Notes: generated from the letters alone by a model not told the origin. A stretch of DNA of 64,000 bases from Arsenicicoccus cauae (GCF_009707125.1 NZ_WLVL01000016.1:1-64000); one strand, 5' to 3'. Counted from the stretch's first letter, positions 15,901 to 25,231 are shown. Program-made: numbers and translations.

Positions 15901-18900
15901 CGTCGGGCCTCGTCCGAGCCCGCGTCACGAGCCTTCGCCCGGGCATCACGAGCCTCCGAGCCGTCGTCCCAGCGTCCGTGGGCCGCGTCGACGATCCGGG
16001 CGACGACGCGCTCCGGGGCGGTGAACACGTCGGCGGTCCACACGCGCAGCGGCTCCCACCCGGCCCGGCGCAGGAGCTCCGGCCGCAGGACGTCGCGGTC
16101 GACCGGCCCGCCACCGCGGGCGTAGTCCACACCGTCCGACTCCACCGCCAGGGCGACACCACGCACGGCGCGGGGGTCGCGCACGGCCAGCTCGACGGCA
16201 CCCGCGCCGCGGCCCGCGCGCTCGGTCACCGCAAGTCCGGCCTGCCGCAGCCGGCCGGCGAGCTCACGGGTGACGGGATCGCTCAGGCCGCCCAGCGAGG
16301 GGACGGGCCCCGCCGGCATCCCGGCCAGCTGCAGCACCTCGGCGAGCAGCTCCACGCCGGCGCTTCCCGCCCCCACCTGCCGCAGCTGCTCGGCCGTCAC
16401 GGAGGACACGAGGACGAGCCGCTGCCGGGCCCGCGTCACCGCGAGGGCGGCCCGCCGCTCCCCCGCCCCCAGCGCCAGGGCGCCGAACCGGTGCCCCGCC
16501 TGTCCGGCCTCGTCGAGCGCGTAGCCGACCGCGACGATCACGTCGTCCCGGGTCCGGCCCTGCACCTGGTCGACAGGCTTGATCCACAAGGGCTCTCGCG
16601 CCGACCCGGCAAAGAACCTGCGCGACGCGTCGGTCAGGTCGAGGCTCGCCAACTGCTGGCGCAGCCCCGCCGTGATGGCGTCCGCGTGCGCGGGATCGAA
16701 GGTGACGACACCGAGCGAGCGCTCGGGGGTGCTGCGGGCGTGCGCCACCACGAGCCGCACGACGCGGTCCACCTCGGCCGCGGTCGTGACGGGGGCCTCG
16801 CCACGCGGCGGCTGCGGCATACGGTCCTGGTCCACCAGCTCGAGCTGCACCCGGGGCGCGGTGGACGCGAGCGGCACGACCACGGGGTCCTGGCCGTGCA
16901 GCCGGCGGTCGACGGCCAGCGCGACGCGGTCGTCGACGCCGCGGTGGGCGGTCGCGAGGGTGTGCACCGGCAGGATCTCGGCGAGGGACGAGAGCACAGA
17001 GGTCGCCCGCTGGTCGGCCTGCACGTCGTCGTCGCGGCGGGCCGGATCGGGCACGGTCACGCTCACGTCGCCGGGGGGCAGCTGGTGCTGATCCCCGCAG
17101 ACAACGACCTGCCGACCACGACTGAGGGCCGACACGGCCTGCGCCACGGACAGCTGGGACGCCTCGAGCACGATCACGGTGTCCACGGCGACGCCGACGG
17201 GCAGGAGGGACGCGACCTCGTGCGGGCTGGTCGCCCAGCAGGGGCGGGCGTCCCCGACCGCGGTGGCGACGGCGGCGGCGCGTTCGCGCAGGGCCAGGGC
17301 GTCGAGCCGGCGCAGCCCCGCGGCGTCGGCGTCGAGGGCGGTGCCGTCGTGCGCTCCGTAGTGCGGGTCCGTGCGGCGCACCTCGTCGAGGACGGAGCTC
17401 CACCACACGTGACGCACCTCAGAGGCCACCTGCGCGGCGGGGACGCGGCGGGCCGCCAGGTCCTCGACGAGCGGCCCCAGCCCCTGGGCCCGCAGCCCGT
17501 CCAGCGTCGTGGTCACCAGCGGCAGCACGGCGAGGCGTCGCCGTCCGCGCAGGAGCTCGCGCACGCGGGCGAGAGCCGTCTCGACGGGCAGGTCCAGCAA
17601 CCCGGCGCCGTCGACGGTTGTCGCGAGGACCGGCTCGAGCGCCTCCAGGTCGGCGACCACGGCGCGGTGCGCGGCGCGGGCCTCGTCGATCCCGTGCGGG
17701 ACGGTGGGACGGCTCGCGGCGCCCGCCCGCTCGCGCCACCGGGTGACCTGGTCGTGGGCCGTCGCGAGCGCGTCGTGCAGGTCGGTCGGCCCGGGACCGG
17801 GGCGCACCAGCCGCCGGGCGTCGCGCCGCAGGCCCTGACGACGCCACGGGCCGACGCCGGTGTCGTGCTCCGTGCGGTATGCCGTGGACGTGGCCGCCAG
17901 CATCTCCGGCAGCGGCGCGTCGAAGACCTCCGGGACGAACGCGTCGAGGGTCGCGCGCACGCCCGACACGAGGTCCAGGTCCTGGCCCAGGCCCCGCACC
18001 GAGCTCGCGCGCGGCAGACCGACTTCGCGGCACAGGGCGTCGACCAGGCTGGTCAGGCGGGTGAGGCCGCGGTCGCCGTCGAGCCGTTCGCACGCGGCGA
18101 GGGCGGCGTCCGCCTCGGCGGGAGTGGTGATGCGAGCCGCGCGCCACGGGTCGGCGCCCTGATGCGTGAGCCACGCGCCGTCCTCGGCGACCTGCACCAG
18201 CTCACGGGTGGCGACGTCGAGCCGCTGCGGGGTGAGGTGGGCGAGGTCGTCGCCGGCGAGCCGGACGCGAGATCGCGGCGGCGGATCGACCTGGCTCAGC
18301 TCGACCATGGCCCCCTGCGCCTGGAACGCGCTGACGCCCCACGGGTGTCGGGCCTGGTGGAGGGCGACGAGGTGTCCCTGCAGCCGCTCGGTGACGGCGT
18401 GGTGGTCGCGGGTCGTCGCGGCCGTCGCCTGCACGGGCTCGGCCGGCGTCGCGGCCGTGAGCGGCTCGTGCTCGTGCCGCAGGTCGGGTCCGTCGTGCGC
18501 CTCGACGACGAGGTCGAGCCCCGCCTGCGCGAGACGTTCCTGCACGGCCGTGATCGCGGACCGGGCGTGCGACACGAGCAGGACGCTTCGGCCCTGACCG
18601 GCCAGCCCGGCGACGGCAGCGGCGACGACCTGGGTCATCCCGGTGCCGGGTGCACCCTGCACCACGACGTCGTCGCCCGCGCCGATGGCCTCCAGGGCCG
18701 CCCGCTGGTGCTCGTCGACCGGCAGGACCAGCGGCAGGGACACTCCGGCCGCGGGCTCGCCGGTCGGTGGACGCAGCGCGGCGGGGTCACCGGCGAGGGC
18801 CCGCACCACCGCGTGCTCGGCCACCGTCGTCCCGGCGAGGTCGGCGACCATCCCGAGCTTGGCGTAGGGAAGGAGCGCGACCCCGAGACGCCGCTCGATG

Positions 18901-19520
18901 GTGAAGCCGGGTAGTCCCGAGCACCGACGGAGCAGCTCGCGATAGGCCGGTTCGGGGTCGAACCCGTTGCGCCCCCAGGAGGACTCGGCCAGCCCACGCC
19001 CGTCGAGCTCCACCCCCAGCTCGGCCCGGACCAGCTCGACCAGCGCCGGGTTGAGCTCGACGGTGCGGCTGACCACCAGGTCGAAGTCGGTCTGGGCCAG
19101 GTCGCGGGGGCGCAGCTCGCACGGACGCAGGAAGACGGGGGCGCTGGGCACTCGCCCGGCCCCGCCGGAGGTCTGCCAGGTCGCCATACCGGCAGCCAGG
19201 AAGCAGGTGGCGAGTCCCCGCTGCTCCCACAGGTCCTCGGCGGTCGCGCGCAGGCGACGCGCCGCCACGACGGCTTCGGCCAGCGCCCGTGGCTCGCGGT
19301 GCAGGTCGGACAGCTTGGCGTCGCGCCCCGAGAGAAAGATCGCCAGCCCGGCCGGGTGAGCGTGGGTCAGCTCGAGCCGGCCGCGCTGGTCCGCGGGGCG
19401 CCACAGCAGGGAGTTGGGTCCGCCGGCCTCGACGAGCTCGCGACGCCAGCGGGCGACGGCCGCGGCCACCGGGTCCGGCACGTCGGTGGGCGGGGTGGCG
19501 GCGGGCGGTGCTGAGGTCAC
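15897..19520 (-). CDS. Large SF1-like helicase with C-terminal nuclease-like domain, degenerate Walker motifs
   Basis: 1207 residues of the DUF4011-type AAA/superfamily-1 helicase group. The N-terminal part (1-260) resembles the accessory domain of that group. The Walker A position reads GAPGTGMT at 289-296: Met295 stands where Lys is expected (codon at 18636-18638). The Walker B position reads VIVLEASQ instead of DEASQ. Motifs further on look normal: CGDQHQLPP, QGRTRDDVIVAVGY and VTRARQRLVLV. The C-terminus has a restriction-endonuclease-like domain (ESDG near 1127, then DRDVLRPELLRRAGWEPLRVW). Large proteins of this type are often linked to phage defence or repair. Loss of the Walker Lys would normally abolish ATP hydrolysis, so this member may act as a nucleic-acid-binding nuclease. 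Confidence 0.85.
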   Translation of the reverse strand: MTSAPPAATPPTDVPDPVAAAVARWRRELVEAGGPNSLLWRPADQRGRLELTHAHPAGLAIFLSGRDAKLSDLHREPRALAEAVVAARRLRATAEDLWEQRGLATCFLAAGMATWQTSGGAGRVPSAPVFLRPCELRPRDLAQTDFDLVVSRTVELNPALVELVRAELGVELDGRGLAESSWGRNGFDPEPAYRELLRRCSGLPGFTIERRLGVALLPYAKLGMVADLAGTTVAEHAVVRALAGDPAALRPPTGEPAAGVSLPLVLPVDEHQRAALEAIGAGDDVVVQGAPGTGMTQVVAAAVAGLAGQGRSVLLVSHARSAITAVQERLAQAGLDLVVEAHDGPDLRHEHEPLTAATPAEPVQATAATTRDHHAVTERLQGHLVALHQARHPWGVSAFQAQGAMVELSQVDPPPRSRVRLAGDDLAHLTPQRLDVATRELVQVAEDGAWLTHQGADPWRAARITTPAEADAALAACERLDGDRGLTRLTSLVDALCREVGLPRASSVRGLGQDLDLVSGVRATLDAFVPEVFDAPLPEMLAATSTAYRTEHDTGVGPWRRQGLRRDARRLVRPGPGPTDLHDALATAHDQVTRWRERAGAASRPTVPHGIDEARAAHRAVVADLEALEPVLATTVDGAGLLDLPVETALARVRELLRGRRRLAVLPLVTTTLDGLRAQGLGPLVEDLAARRVPAAQVASEVRHVWWSSVLDEVRRTDPHYGAHDGTALDADAAGLRRLDALALRERAAAVATAVGDARPCWATSPHEVASLLPVGVAVDTVIVLEASQLSVAQAVSALSRGRQVVVCGDQHQLPPGDVSVTVPDPARRDDDVQADQRATSVLSSLAEILPVHTLATAHRGVDDRVALAVDRRLHGQDPVVVPLASTAPRVQLELVDQDRMPQPPRGEAPVTTAAEVDRVVRLVVAHARSTPERSLGVVTFDPAHADAITAGLRQQLASLDLTDASRRFFAGSAREPLWIKPVDQVQGRTRDDVIVAVGYALDEAGQAGHRFGALALGAGERRAALAVTRARQRLVLVSSVTAEQLRQVGAGSAGVELLAEVLQLAGMPAGPVPSLGGLSDPVTRELAGRLRQAGLAVTERAGRGAGAVELAVRDPRAVRGVALAVESDGVDYARGGGPVDRDVLRPELLRRAGWEPLRVWTADVFTAPERVVARIVDAAHGRWDDGSEARDARAKARDAGSDEARR

Positions 19521-19851
19521 CGGCCAAGGATAACGAGGCGGTGGCGTGTGCTCCGGAGATGGTGGCGGTGCGCATGATGCAGGGGGAGAGAATCATGCGC
19601 CCCGCTAGTTGAATGATCAGCAATCAGCCGCCAAAGGTCAAGACTGGCGAGTAACCAGGGCCGAAGTTCGCCCTCTTGACACATCACACCCTTCTCGATC
19701 TCACCCTCCGTGTCCGCCCCGGGGCCACCTCCGCTGGCTCGATCAATACCCCTCGGGCGGCGTCGTATGACGAACCACCCCGGACGCTGTCCGCGCCCCG
19801 CCCGCGGCCATGACAAGATAGGTGCCCGTGGCCGGCGCTGCCGCCACCCCC

Positions 19852-19924
19852 GCCCTCGTAGCTCAGGGGATAGAGCACCGCTCTCCTAAAGCGGGTGTCG
19901 GCAGTTCGAATCTGCCCGGGGGCA
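19852..19924 (+). tRNA. tRNA-Arg, anticodon CCT (integration target)
   Basis: A 73-nt cloverleaf with acceptor GCCCTCG pairing with CGGGGGC, anticodon loop CTCCTAA (anticodon CCU, reading AGG) and T loop TTCGAAT. CCA is not encoded. Bases 19883-19900, from the anticodon loop to the variable loop, recur exactly at 26317 and 30159, which marks it as the attachment site of integrative elements. The tRNA itself is intact. Confidence 0.95.
19883..19900 (+). other. Attachment site 1 (inside tRNA-Arg)
   Basis: An 18-base core CTCCTAAAGCGGGTGTCG shared exactly with sites 2 and 3. Downstream, only the T-loop TTCGAAT and the CGGGGGCAC acceptor end are also shared. The T stem differs from the other two copies, so those were probably brought in from another host's tRNA. 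Confidence 0.75.
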
Positions 19925-19953
19925 CCCCCCAAACCCGCAGGTCAGAACCGGTA

Positions 19954-20548
19954 TCACGCATCCGACCCCACCGCCCCCGCGCGACTTGCAGAGCCATTGG
20001 CCCCCGCCTGGCCCCCGCAACCGTCACCAGCAGGAGCGCCAAGCGCGGCCTCAAGACGAGAGATCGCAGCCCGGTCCGCATCCGTGCCCATCCAATGCCC
20101 ATAGGTGTCCAGCGTCAGCTTGGTACTGGCGTGCCCCAGCCAGGCCGCCACCGTCTTGACGTCCACACCCGCCCCCAGCCACACCGTGGCCGCAGTATGC
20201 CTGAGGTCGTGCGGGCGGCGCCCCCGGCACGTCTCGTCCCAATGCACCGTCCGGCGCCAGTTGCCCGACCGCAGGAACGATCCCTCAGGCGAGGGAAACA
20301 ACAGGTCGTCAGGGCGCCTGCCAGCCACCCACTCCCCCACGACCTGCTGCACCTCCGACAACATCGGCACCAGCCGGGACCGACCACCCTTCGTCCGCTT
20401 GCGCTCGATCACCCGGACCCGTCCGAGCAGACTGAGGGTGCGAACGCTGCACGAGCAAAGCCGGATACGGCACCGACACCACATCGCAGACCCTCAGCCC
20501 GCGCAGCTCACCCATCCGCAACCCCGTCATACCCAGCACCAAGGTCAC
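19954..20548 (-). pseudogene. Tyrosine integrase remnant 1, frameshifted
   Basis: The C-terminal catalytic part of a tyrosine recombinase. From 19954 to about 20430 the frame encodes RKRTKGGRSRLVPM, HDLRHTAATVWLGAGV (HxxR box), WLGHASTKLTLDTYGHW (GH and the nucleophilic Tyr). The first catalytic Arg block, TGLRMGELRGLRVCDV, lies upstream in another frame (to 20548). A frameshift therefore falls around 20425-20450. The N-terminal DNA-binding domain is missing. The gene stops 30 bases from the tRNA, the normal arrangement for an integrase reading toward its att site. It differs clearly from remnants 2 and 3. Confidence 0.85.
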
Positions 20549-20655
20549 ATCCGCGGGGTCTCACGCACCACCCCAGAGGTCTCCGTCAGCACTTCATAGG
20601 TGCGTCACACCGGGTTTGCCCCCAGTTGTCAGACAGTCACCACAACCTAGAGGCC

Positions 20656-20925
20656 ATGACAGTAGCGACAGAGAAGACCCGGGCGCCCCGCGCCGGTTCA
20701 TCCGGTGCGGGCGCAGCCGGGCCCAACGCCCACGTCTGTCGGGAAGCGCCCACTATCCGCGAGCTGCTGATGACGCTTGGACACCTTGAGGACGAGCTGC
20801 GCGCGCTGCAACACCGGCCACCGACGTCGACGACGATGAAACGCCGCCGCGCCCTCGCGGCCCAGCAGGCGACGGTGTGCGGAATGATTCGCCACCGGGC
20901 ACAACTGCTCTCCGCTACGGCGTGA
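20656..20925 (+). CDS. Small hypothetical protein, predicted helical
   Basis: 89 residues. An Ala/Gly/Pro-rich first third is followed by a probable helical pair (TIRELLMTLGHLEDELRALQ and KRRRALAAQQATVCGMIRHRAQLL). AGAGG lies just upstream of the ATG. It is divergent from integrase remnant 1 and not recognised. Small proteins at this place in integrative elements are often regulators or excisionases, but no helix-turn-helix is evident. Confidence 0.5.
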   Translation: MTVATEKTRAPRAGSSGAGAAGPNAHVCREAPTIRELLMTLGHLEDELRALQHRPPTSTTMKRRRALAAQQATVCGMIRHRAQLLSATA

Positions 20926-21071
20926 TCCTGGCACGCTCATGCCGTAGCGTCCGACCATGCCTCTGTGCCGGGCGAGTGGGGCCGTCGAGCCGAGGCTACG
21001 CGAACCCCGAGGCGGCTTGGCCGGCCGCGCGGAAAGCTGCACAAGCTAGCACCGCAGCGCGCTGGCCAGTT

Positions 21072-21884
21072 TCAACTGGACGTCGCCGAACGGTCCGCGC
21101 CCTCTTCCTCGGGCAATTGGCCGCCCCTCTCGGATTCCTTGCTTGTGACAGGCTCCATCTTGAGGGCGTAGAGGTTTCGCCTCCGGACTTCACCTGCGTA
21201 GCTGGTCGTCACCCGATCAATCTCAAGCAGACCAGCCTCCACCAGGCCCTTGCCGCCTCGAGTCCAGGTCGCCTCCGAGAGTCCGTAGCTTTGCTTGCGT
21301 GAGGTTGGCATCCACATAGCAGTGTGTTGCTTGCGGCCAGACATGAACTCATGCAACGCGATCCAAACTGCCAGGTCGCGAGGGGCGAGGGAGAGGATCC
21401 ACCCGTTCTGCCAAAGACCAATGGGCAGGGCGAGGTAGGGGCTGCGTAGTTCCCTGGCGTTCCAGGACTCCCCCGACCCATCAGGCGTCAGCACGGTCAT
21501 CGTTGGCGTCAGCCCGGGGGCACGCTCCACCTTCAGCAGCTTCAACTCTTCTAGAGTCTTGATCTCGTTGGCGATACGCCGAGGGCCGGGGCCTTGGCGT
21601 CCGTGCCGGTCGAGCATGTCGGCAAGGTCCTTAGACGACATCTTCAGTTGGTGCGGCTCTTTCGTCGCCAACATCACGATGGTGAGGTAAGTCGAGAGGC
21701 GCCCCCCTCCGCCGCTCACCAACTGCGCAAGAGGCGGCTTCTCCTCCAACTCAGTAAAAGCACGGGCAAAACTCAAGGGGAACCGAACGCTCCCCGTCCT
21801 CTTCGATCGGGCGACCCCCTTGCGAAGGGCCTCCAAGGTCTCCTGCATGCGTACCGCGGGCACGCCCCCCAGATTCCCGGTCAT
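21072..21884 (-). CDS. Probable double winged-helix protein, unknown function
   Basis: 270 residues from ATG 21884, chosen because a strong ribosome binding site (AGGAGGAG) lies directly upstream; the frame extends further but without one. Two segments look like winged helices: STYLTIVMLATKEPHQLKMSSKDLADMLD...IKTLEELKLLKVERA (about 60-130) and APRDLAVWIALHEFMSGRK...YGLSEATWTRGGKGLVEAGLLEIDR (about 170-240). This layout occurs in replication initiators and DNA-binding regulators of plasmids and integrative elements, but no specific family could be assigned. A possible -10 hexamer (TATGAT, 22026-22031, minus strand) lies 142 bases upstream. Confidence 0.7.
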   Translation of the reverse strand: MTGNLGGVPAVRMQETLEALRKGVARSKRTGSVRFPLSFARAFTELEEKPPLAQLVSGGGGRLSTYLTIVMLATKEPHQLKMSSKDLADMLDRHGRQGPGPRRIANEIKTLEELKLLKVERAPGLTPTMTVLTPDGSGESWNARELRSPYLALPIGLWQNGWILSLAPRDLAVWIALHEFMSGRKQHTAMWMPTSRKQSYGLSEATWTRGGKGLVEAGLLEIDRVTTSYAGEVRRRNLYALKMEPVTSKESERGGQLPEEEGADRSATSS

Positions 21885-22677
21885 GGGTCTCCTCCTGGCG
21901 ACGAGGGCCCCTACCAACTCAGCAAGGACACAAGTGATACTCGGGCCGCCTACGGTTCGCCTGTGGGCTGCCTCAAGGGCTGCTCTCCTATGGGAATCCG
22001 TCACGACCGTCGCACTTACCCGTCTATCATAGCCGGGTTACCCTCACCAGGTTCCTTCTTACCTGTCTCAGACTTCACACTCCGCCGTCCAAGACGTCGC
22101 TCCTCTCGGCCCGCAAAGGGGTTGTGATCCAGGAGCATCTAACTCACTGTGGGTTATGGCCGCTCGACCGAGCGACTGTCGGAGCGATACCGAGCAGGCG
22201 ACGCCACCGAGGCATCGCCTGCTCGGGGAGAGGGGGTGGCCCCCGTGTGCGGATTCAGGATCACCGTGCGCTGGAGCGCGCGGTCACTGAGTATCTCGCT
22301 CGAGCCCTACTAGGGGTGGGTGAGCCAGCAAGAGCCCCGCAAGAGCACCTGGCTCACCCTCAACTTACCGCACCGCCGCCAGGGATGTGAGCTGTTCCCG
22401 GCGGCGGTGCCTTCACCGGCTCGACCGCAGAAACACCTCGTCATACTCCTCGGCCGCTGCGAGTCGCCAAGCGCCCTGGGGAGGTCTGACTGTCCCCATG
22501 CAACAGCGAGTTACCTCGGCCACGGGGAAGCCGCCAGCTCGCTTGGGTCGTCATGCGCAGGAGCACCGCGTCCAACCTCCACGCCGACGGGTAGCCCAGC
22601 GTTATGGGCCGGACCGAACGTCCGAACGCCAACGAGTGTGCGCGTGGGCGTCCGCTAGCCGCAACCGCCAGCAGTTA
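21885..22677. other. Non-coding stretch with a 12-bp hairpin
   Basis: No convincing gene on either strand. The main structure is a perfect inverted repeat, 22190-22201 with 22215-22226 (12 bp, 13-base loop), followed by a purine-rich run. It could end transcription or be a protein-binding site. The right part (22330-22677) is of mixed composition without codon-like bias and may be decayed coding sequence. Confidence 0.45.
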
Positions 22678-23538
22678 TCAGTGCAATCCATTGAGGTAGG
22701 CCATCGTGCTTGTCACAATCATCAGGGCCTGAACCGCGTTGCGGCGGCTGTACTGGCGCGGGCCCGGTGAGTGAACACTGGCATGACGGGAGAACGTGTG
22801 GGGGACCGGGTCTCCGTTGCTGAGGCGGTAGGAAGCCCACGCCTGCCACACCACGTGCACGATGTACGTGCCCCACGGGTCCGAAATGGCCAGTGAGGCC
22901 AGCGCATCCTCAACAGTTGGCGCAGCCTTTCCCCGCTTAACGGGCCCACCCCAAATCCGCGGGAGGTGTCTCTGGTTGAGAACGTCCAGCAGCGACGCGC
23001 TCAGGGCTTGGGAGGCTCCAAACAAGTCGGCCTCCAGAGCATCCGCGGCCTGCTCGGCGAATTGACGAAGATGCATCGTTTCCACCGAGTCGCAGCGCGC
23101 GAAAACTTCCCGGCAGTCCGCAATGATCGCGCCCCGCTCGTCGCCGAGGATGCGCCGCACTCTCGGGCTATCTGAAGCACTCAAAAGACGCGCCGCGACG
23201 GCCGGACGCGGGACCAGGTACAGCGATACCCCGTGTACTTGGGTGAAGTTCAACACATCGTCGGACGTCACGCCGGAGAGGGAGTGCAGGTTACTAGGGA
23301 GAGCGCGACGCCGCAGCGTCTCCCGCAGTCTCTCAACATGGGCTTGGAACCCCGCCAGCAGGTCCGGAGGCATCCACTGAGTCTTGAACCCCGCCAGCAG
23401 GTCCGGAGGCATCCACTGAGTCTTGAACCCCGCCAGCAGGTCCGGAGGCATCCACTGAGTCTTGAACCCCGCCAGCAGGTCCGGAGGCATCCACTGTCCG
23501 TCGGACGGGCGGACAGGCCCGTCGTCGGCCCCGCTCAT
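22678..23538 (-). CDS. Hypothetical protein with four 13-residue repeats
   Basis: 286 residues. After a short leader, residues about 15-66 are four near-identical copies of a 13-residue unit, QWMPPDLLAGFKT (the last ends in FQA). The remaining 220 residues are mostly helical, with no domain I recognise (RLRETLRRRALPSNL, LLDVLNQRHLPRIWGG, FSRHASVHSPGPR). No signal peptide or clear membrane segment is visible; the last helix (ALMIVTSTMAYLNGLH) is weakly hydrophobic. The perfectly conserved DNA repeats imply recent expansion and possible copy-number variation. The context is integrative-element cargo. Confidence 0.7.
   Translation of the reverse strand: MSGADDGPVRPSDGQWMPPDLLAGFKTQWMPPDLLAGFKTQWMPPDLLAGFKTQWMPPDLLAGFQAHVERLRETLRRRALPSNLHSLSGVTSDDVLNFTQVHGVSLYLVPRPAVAARLLSASDSPRVRRILGDERGAIIADCREVFARCDSVETMHLRQFAEQAADALEADLFGASQALSASLLDVLNQRHLPRIWGGPVKRGKAAPTVEDALASLAISDPWGTYIVHVVWQAWASYRLSNGDPVPHTFSRHASVHSPGPRQYSRRNAVQALMIVTSTMAYLNGLH
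23347..23496 (-). repeat. 39-bp in-frame tandem repeat, about 3.8 copies
   Basis: Units at 23347, 23386, 23425 and 23464 have a period of exactly 39 bases and appear identical over the repeated part. They keep the reading frame of the surrounding gene. There are no spacers, so this is not a CRISPR array. Confidence 0.95.
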
Positions 23539-23698
23539 CGATCCTCCTCGTGCGGCTAGCCACCTCCACCACTCTCATGAAAGCACCCCCGCCAGCCCGC
23601 CGCATTTGAAACGACAACCGTCGAGCGAAACCGGTCAGCCGCCCCCCTAGAGTCGCAACGCACATACTGCACGTGTGGCGGTCCGTTCGGAGAGTTCG

Positions 23699-24337
23699 TC
23701 AAGAACGCAGCAGGCCCGCTCCCTGGTGCGGTCGGAACGGGCGCGTCTCCGCAGCGGAGCGGCGCCGACCGATCCACGTCCAATGCTCAACGGCGACGGG
23801 CAGCCCGTCCCGGTGTCGCCCGCGCAGCACACCCACTCGCGTGCGGCCCTCGACGAGTTGCAGGCCCGTCCGCGCGGTGCCGATTACTCGCGCGTCTAGG
23901 ACGATCGGGGCGCGCAACCAGGTTCCTTCCTCCTCCCACTTCGCGCGGATCCCGGCATGCCGACTGTTGCCAGTCATGTGGCTGAGCCTCTCCCTGTTCG
24001 ACACCGAGTACTCATGCAACGCGGCCCACTGCTCGATCGCGTCATGGTCACTCGGCCCCGTCGGCATGCTTAGGAACTCGCCCGTCGGGACCAGCTCTCG
24101 GGACCAGGTGAGGTCGTTCAGGTCGATGTGCCCGTAGTCCATCTGAAGGGCTCCATTCCGGGCATGGTCATAGAGAAGCTGCTCGACGACGTCGTCGGGC
24201 CACCCGAGCGCTTTCACGGTGGGGTCGGCAAGGAATTCCCGCAACCCGGTGAAGTTCTCGATGCATCGCACCGACAGCGCCTTGAAGTCCTGGATGTACA
24301 TGCAGGGTCCCAACATGTCGTCCATAGAGCCCGGCAC
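23699..24337 (-). CDS. Hypothetical protein with ParB-like motif
   Basis: 212 residues. The N-terminal half is helical (YIQDFKALSVRCIENFTGLREFL) and the middle part has EQWAALHEYSVSNRERLSHM. Near residue 160 is GLQLVEGRTRVGVLRG, which resembles the conserved motif of ParB/Srx-like domains (roughly L-x-EGxxR-x-x-x-L-x-G), although sequence evidence beyond that motif is weak. It begins 6 bases after the stop of the upstream membrane-anchored gene, so the two form a leftward operon. Function unknown; a DNA- or nucleotide-related role is speculation. Confidence 0.65.
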   Translation of the reverse strand: MPGSMDDMLGPCMYIQDFKALSVRCIENFTGLREFLADPTVKALGWPDDVVEQLLYDHARNGALQMDYGHIDLNDLTWSRELVPTGEFLSMPTGPSDHDAIEQWAALHEYSVSNRERLSHMTGNSRHAGIRAKWEEEGTWLRAPIVLDARVIGTARTGLQLVEGRTRVGVLRGRHRDGLPVAVEHWTWIGRRRSAAETRPFRPHQGAGLLRS

Positions 24338-24343
24338 CAGCCG

Positions 24344-24955
24344 TCAGCCCCGCGAGGGCACCACGGGGCGCGGATGATCCGGTCTGCCGTGTTCGCCGGG
24401 CGCCTCCGGTTCATTCTCAGCACACCCCTCGTTGTTTGCATGAGAGGAGGACGCTCTCGACCTGGCGGCCAACACGGCGGCAAAGGGGTGGGATGGGGCC
24501 GCCCCAAGCAATTCGGGAGCCCCGATATCGAGCCTGGCGGAGTTAACAAACTCTGCCCAGGCTGTGCTGTAGTAGGCCGCGTTTGCGGCTCGCTCCTCGC
24601 TGGCTCCGCCTGCGCAACTGAGGTACGCCGCCTCAGAGAGAGCATGCGCCTTCCGTGCTGTCTCCTGAGATGCGATGAGCTTAAGTGCGGCTAGGCTGGT
24701 TTCAGTCGCAGCTACGCTCGCTTGTGCCTCGCGCCACTGGTCGTCCGTGCCTCCGCTTAGCCACCTGCTGAGCAGCGCCTCGGCCATCTGGACCTTGCCG
24801 GCGAAATCGGCGTAAGCGCTCTGACGCCGTTCCACAAGGAAGCGCGATTGGCCCTCCATTCGTGCCCGCCGGGCCAGGTAGATCGCGAGACATGCAGACA
24901 ACAAGGAGCCCACAGCGACGCTGATCAGCGTCGCCCACAACTGCGGCCAATTCAC
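24344..24955 (-). CDS. Membrane-anchored hypothetical protein
   Basis: 203 residues. A single N-terminal membrane segment (ATLISVAVGSLLSACLAIYLA, about 8-28) is followed by a basic stop-transfer region (RRARMEGQSR) and a cytoplasmic helical domain of about 120 residues (SAYADFAGKVQMAEALLSRW onwards). The tail is polar and disordered. Small TM-plus-helix proteins of this plan are frequent among uncharacterised mobile-element cargo and as membrane partners in defence pairs. Its partner here would be the ParB-motif protein 6 bases downstream. Confidence 0.65.
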   Translation of the reverse strand: MNWPQLWATLISVAVGSLLSACLAIYLARRARMEGQSRFLVERRQSAYADFAGKVQMAEALLSRWLSGGTDDQWREAQASVAATETSLAALKLIASQETARKAHALSEAAYLSCAGGASEERAANAAYYSTAWAEFVNSARLDIGAPELLGAAPSHPFAAVLAARSRASSSHANNEGCAENEPEAPGEHGRPDHPRPVVPSRG

Positions 24956-25231
24956 ATGACGATGCTAGGCCAAGGAGTGGGGGCCTCGCCCCGCCAACGT
25001 TCCTCACCGGCCACCAAGCACGTGCTTCGACCAGATGCAGAACGCGTGTGCGAGCCTCGTGTCGCTGACGAAAGCGGACCTTCACGCGCCCTTGGCGGCC
25101 GCGGCTGCCCACGTCGCACGACGAGTTCACGACATTCTCCCTCCGGCGCGTCGTCGGTCTGATGTCGAGCTCCCGTGGCCCCACACTGCGTCATCCGGCC
25201 TAGGCCCAGGTCGGGGCACCCGCCAGGTTGA

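Noticed and set aside
15672-18914. A 1080-codon open frame on the plus strand
   Set aside because: It lies opposite the giant helicase gene, has low-complexity Gly/Arg/His-rich translation and no domains; high GC makes such long antisense frames.
22124-22390. An 88-codon plus-strand gene
   Set aside because: Part of it looks helical, but it contains a strong 12-bp inverted repeat and lacks a start signal and homologous features.
23347-23496. Tandem repeats as a CRISPR array
   Set aside because: Units are contiguous without spacers, keep a reading frame, and no cas gene is present.
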